From Sipunculus nudus (lineage: Eukaryota; Annelida; Sipuncula; Golfingiida; Sipunculidae): DNA of 64,000 nt. Positions 61,440 through 64,000 of the stretch are shown piece by piece. The stretch spans positions 55,101,812 to 55,165,811 of the forward strand of contig CM049314.1 in NCBI GenBank assembly GCA_026874595.1, in the 5' to 3' direction. The notes beneath the pieces were generated by a model. That model was not told where the DNA came from and did not search any database. It saw only the letters and a list, made by a program, of their open reading frames with translations. Numbering within the stretch: position 1 is the first letter of the stretch; each line of letters starts with the position of its first letter. Both the position numbers and the translations under genes were made by a program.

Positions 61440-62316
61440 GACAAAATTTAACATGGCGCCTCTCCAGTCATACACAAACCTATGACACTATCAAAATTTC
61501 ATAAACAAATTAAAATTTAATGCTAATGATGGTGCAAATTATAGTGCATCGGAATCTTTACAAGAAGGATTTTTTTCAGTGATAAAGATATTTCCAACGG
61601 GTAATTCGGCATATGTATTGTTTTATAATTAAAGTATATGTAAAAGTTAAACCCATAAAATATTTGCTTAAGAACGATGAATAATAAAAAGACTTTATTA
61701 TAGCATAAAAATTGTTGTTTCTAAACTTAGTTAAATTGCAGTTTGATCATACCATAGCTTTCTGAATCAATCAAATCGTAAGAAATTTCACTTTCGAGGG
61801 TTCAGAGCTGACGTTTCATAGGTGAAAAAAAGCTTCTTATAAAATTCTAGTGCAGTTGCCTTCTAATGCATGTGCAGTTTGAAATATTACACAGAAGTGC
61901 AGCATTTGTATTAAACAGATTATCAGTGGTTGAAGTTCAACCAGATACAATCAAAACTAACGCTATATGATATGACATTTTTCATTCAGTTTTCTTTCAG
62001 CCAAATTTGATTGCATGAAATATTGATTGGAACTACTTGATTGGAAATGCTATAACGGTACGATAAATACCAAGAGTCCATTTTACAAAGGCGTCTTCTA
62101 AAGTCATCTAAAGTCATACACACACACACCTATATATTATGTGCGCAACGTTGACTCTCCGCAACTTCAACATCGAAAATTAAACAGTTTGATATGTTTG
62201 CTGTAATGCACACATGATGTTATGTCTGTTACCAGATATCTGAGGAACGGCTGCAGCCTCGATCGTCAAATTTCACAGGAATATTGCATGACCATTTAAC
62301 TCCTGTGCGACTGTGT

Positions 62317-62330
62317 GCTGTAGGTGGCGC
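62317..62330 (+). promoter_or_regulatory. CTCF-like core in the 61.4-63.6 kb repeat
   Basis: GCTGTAGGTGGCGC matches all 11 positions of the CTCF core SYAGRKGGCRS; the first three consensus positions are poor. Confidence 0.35.
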
Positions 62331-62529
62331 CTCCTCTGTTGAATTACTTTCAGCCGACTAAAATGGTCTTTTACTTTTATTTCAAGATAAGTCAAAGGTA
62401 TCAATATTTTGCTTTCCATACCAAAGTCAAATTTTCATTAGAGGAAATGGAACAAAACGAGTATAAATTCAGCCAAATTATATTCAAGATGGCGTCTTTA
62501 CTGATCATGTGACTGCTATGTGATTTTGA

Positions 62530-62543
62530 GCTGCAGGTGGCGC
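62530..62543 (+). promoter_or_regulatory. CTCF-like core overlapping a 14-bp palindrome
   Basis: GCTGCAGGTGGCGC matches the CTCF core fully. It overlaps the perfect palindrome AGGTGGCGCCACCT (62535-62548). The same central 12-mer is at 22100-22111. Confidence 0.35.
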
Positions 62544-63039
62544 CACCTATGTTCCCTTACTTTCTCCTGGCGGAAATTATCATATATTCTTTTTCAAAGA
62601 AAAGTCATCAGTATTAAGTCAAAACAGTATTATCAATTTCGATTTTCTATAACAATAAATGATTTCGTAAAGGAGAAAAATTTAATGAGTGTAAATTGTG
62701 TCAACTTGTTTAGAAAAACGTGTCTTTACAGAACTTCAAATTTGGTCTGCCCCAAATTTTGACATTTCCATAATGTAAGCATACATGCATGATGTAATGT
62801 TTGCCATATATATATATATATATATATTTTCGTTCCATTTTATGAATAAATATCGTGTCATTGTATGATAATATTTGATTCAGATTATTTGATCAGAGTG
62901 AATACTAGGGGTTAGTTGTCAGCACAGTGTTTACATAATTGACTGGTTTTTGTGGATAACGGCAATGGTCACTGACTGCTACATAAGCCAAATTTGATTC
63001 CCTGCTCAAAGGAGCACGAAATTTCGCGCGTCCGGTCGG

Positions 63040-63108
63040 ACGCATAGACCCCCAGAACGATTGGGATTTCGAGCGTCACAGACGCTTACCCTCGCGTTCC
63101 TGAAAGCC

Positions 63109-63111
<3 letters not shown>
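63040..63111. repeat. dispersed repeat fragment shared with 49005-49075, with (AT)n tail
   Basis: GTCACAGACGCTTACCCTCG and CGTTCCTGAAAGCCCTGA run directly into the (AT)n tract at 63112. The copy at 49 kb lacks a long tail and continues into ATGTATATGAACTG. Confidence 0.65.
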
Positions 63112-63158
<47 letters not shown>

Positions 63159-63176
63159 ATATATATATATATATTT

Positions 63177-63207
<31 letters not shown>

Positions 63208-63215
63208 ATATATAT
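63112..63215. repeat. (AT)n tail of a dispersed repeat
   Basis: (AT)n with three TTT interruptions, starting where the repeat at 63040-63111 ends. Confidence 0.95.
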
Positions 63216-63699
63216 TGCTTTTCTGTAGACTTATCAGAAAATCTGTAAAGTTTAGTTTCAGGTGATAGTAAAAATTCCTAGGAGCAAGGAAAATTTATGA
63301 ACTGAATGGCATTATTCTCAATATGGTGTTTCTGCTGAACATATAAATTGGACGATCATAAAATTTGACAGTTGGATTTTTTGTTTACTTTATGTAATTT
63401 TTTGTTTACCAAATATACCAGAAACAGTTACAGCCATACATTATGACATTAAGAAAGTCTCACTTTTGTCATTTCATTTTTCCCCGCATAAATAATGTAA
63501 TGACTGTTACCATATATCTCTGAAAATGCTGCAACCAGTGATTATCTGACAGGTGAGTTGAGGTAAGCCATAGATGGCGCCAGCTTTGTTGAACAACTGC
63601 TGGAATGGTATTTTCACTTTCACTGATTAATCTCTTGATCACCCATTATCATACAAAGTATGGCACAGAGTGAACTTAAGACCCCTGGGTCTCTATTTT

Positions 63700-63870
63700 A
63701 TTTGACTTGCAGTGAAACCGGTGTAATAGGACCACCCGTGGGACAGGCCAAAAGTGGTCTTCATTCTGCTAGACAGATCAGATATAAACTACGTTTTGGT
63801 ACACTTAAGGGTGATCTTAAAAGCCAGGTGGTCCTATTAGACAGGTGGTCTTTCGGACAGGTTCTATGGC
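63700..63870. mobile_element. fold-back dispersed repeat, second copy of the ACAGGTT family
   Basis: TAATAGGACCACC at 63724-63736 is repeated as its exact reverse complement GGTGGTCCTATTA at 63827-63839, giving a 13-bp stem. A further GGTGGTCTTTCGGACAGGTT follows. The arrangement matches the end of the repeat at 24448-24600. A 72-codon open frame across it is not evidence of a gene. Confidence 0.6.
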
Positions 63871-64000
63871 ATTTCTAAAGCCTTCAATTTTTTCAAAGCT
63901 TGACCAATTAAGAAGACATTGAAAATATGACTTTCAAAACAGTATACCCAGTGCCCTAGCCAGATTTGGACGGTCTGACACAGGCTTCGTATATTATCCG

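Larger units (their letters stand above)
61440..63650. repeat. diverged repeat family with a conserved GGTGGCGCC core
   Basis: Four similar blocks are centred on ATGGCGCC or GGTGGCGCC at about 61455, 62322, 62536 and 63573. The better copies share upstream TGTTACCAGATATCTGAGGA or TGTTACCATATATCTCTGAA, GCTGCA, and downstream TTGTTGAA...CTTTC. The copies are diverged and interrupted by an (AT)n tract and other repeats, so this is an old family. No protein is recognisable; short open frames here are chance. Confidence 0.55.

Noticed and set aside
1-64000. CRISPR arrays, bacterial operons, rRNA, and reverse transcriptase or transposase genes
   Set aside because: No regular repeat-spacer array, no long contiguous genes and no conserved enzyme motifs were seen; the tandem arrays have no unique spacers.

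Overview
This is animal (metazoan) DNA, most likely from a mollusc or a related lophotrochozoan. It is AT-rich and mostly non-coding, with long introns, GT-AG splice sites and dozens of microsatellites, above all long (AT)n tracts. It has no bacterial-style gene packing. The mollusc call rests on the strongly Wnt11-like gene structure and on a dispersed repeat near 21.8 kb that begins like repeats common in mollusc genomes (TTTAGCTCA ... CCGTCTGTCCGT). The species cannot be named from the sequence.

One gene can be supported: a Wnt11 orthologue on the + strand. Four coding exons (41950-42191, 45467-45759, 50207-50499, 58633-58807) join in frame with phases 2, 1, 0 and 2 and encode about 334 residues. 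This is the whole Wnt domain except a short N-terminus with the signal peptide. That first coding exon was not found; it may lie upstream in the window or outside it. The gene should make a secreted, glycosylated and palmitoleoylated signalling protein. Candidate polyadenylation signals lie at 59124, 59191 and 60593.

The 42 kb upstream of the first recognised exon holds no gene I can support. It carries microsatellites, a 37-bp minisatellite (19.7-20.1 kb), degenerate repeats (21.8-22.6 and 25.4-25.8 kb), a MITE-like element with terminal inverted repeats (31.8-32.15 kb), and several GC-richer islands (about 11.4-12.3, 14.5-14.75, 16.0-16.7, 33.8-34.35 and 40.0-40.2 kb) that could be regulatory. 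The first intron after exon 41950-42191 contains a 41-bp minisatellite of about 33 copies, partly organised as an 81-bp higher-order repeat, followed by a GC-rich island at 44.4-44.85 kb. Downstream of the gene are a promoter-like motif cluster (58957-59006), a 54-56-bp repeat (59.6-59.76 kb), a diverged repeat family carrying CTCF-like motifs (61.4-63.65 kb) and a fold-back repeat at the right edge.

I found no multi-gene system, CRISPR array, rRNA, tRNA or recognisable transposase or reverse transcriptase. The remaining short open frames are mostly microsatellite translations, shadows of the Wnt exons, or unrecognised chance frames.
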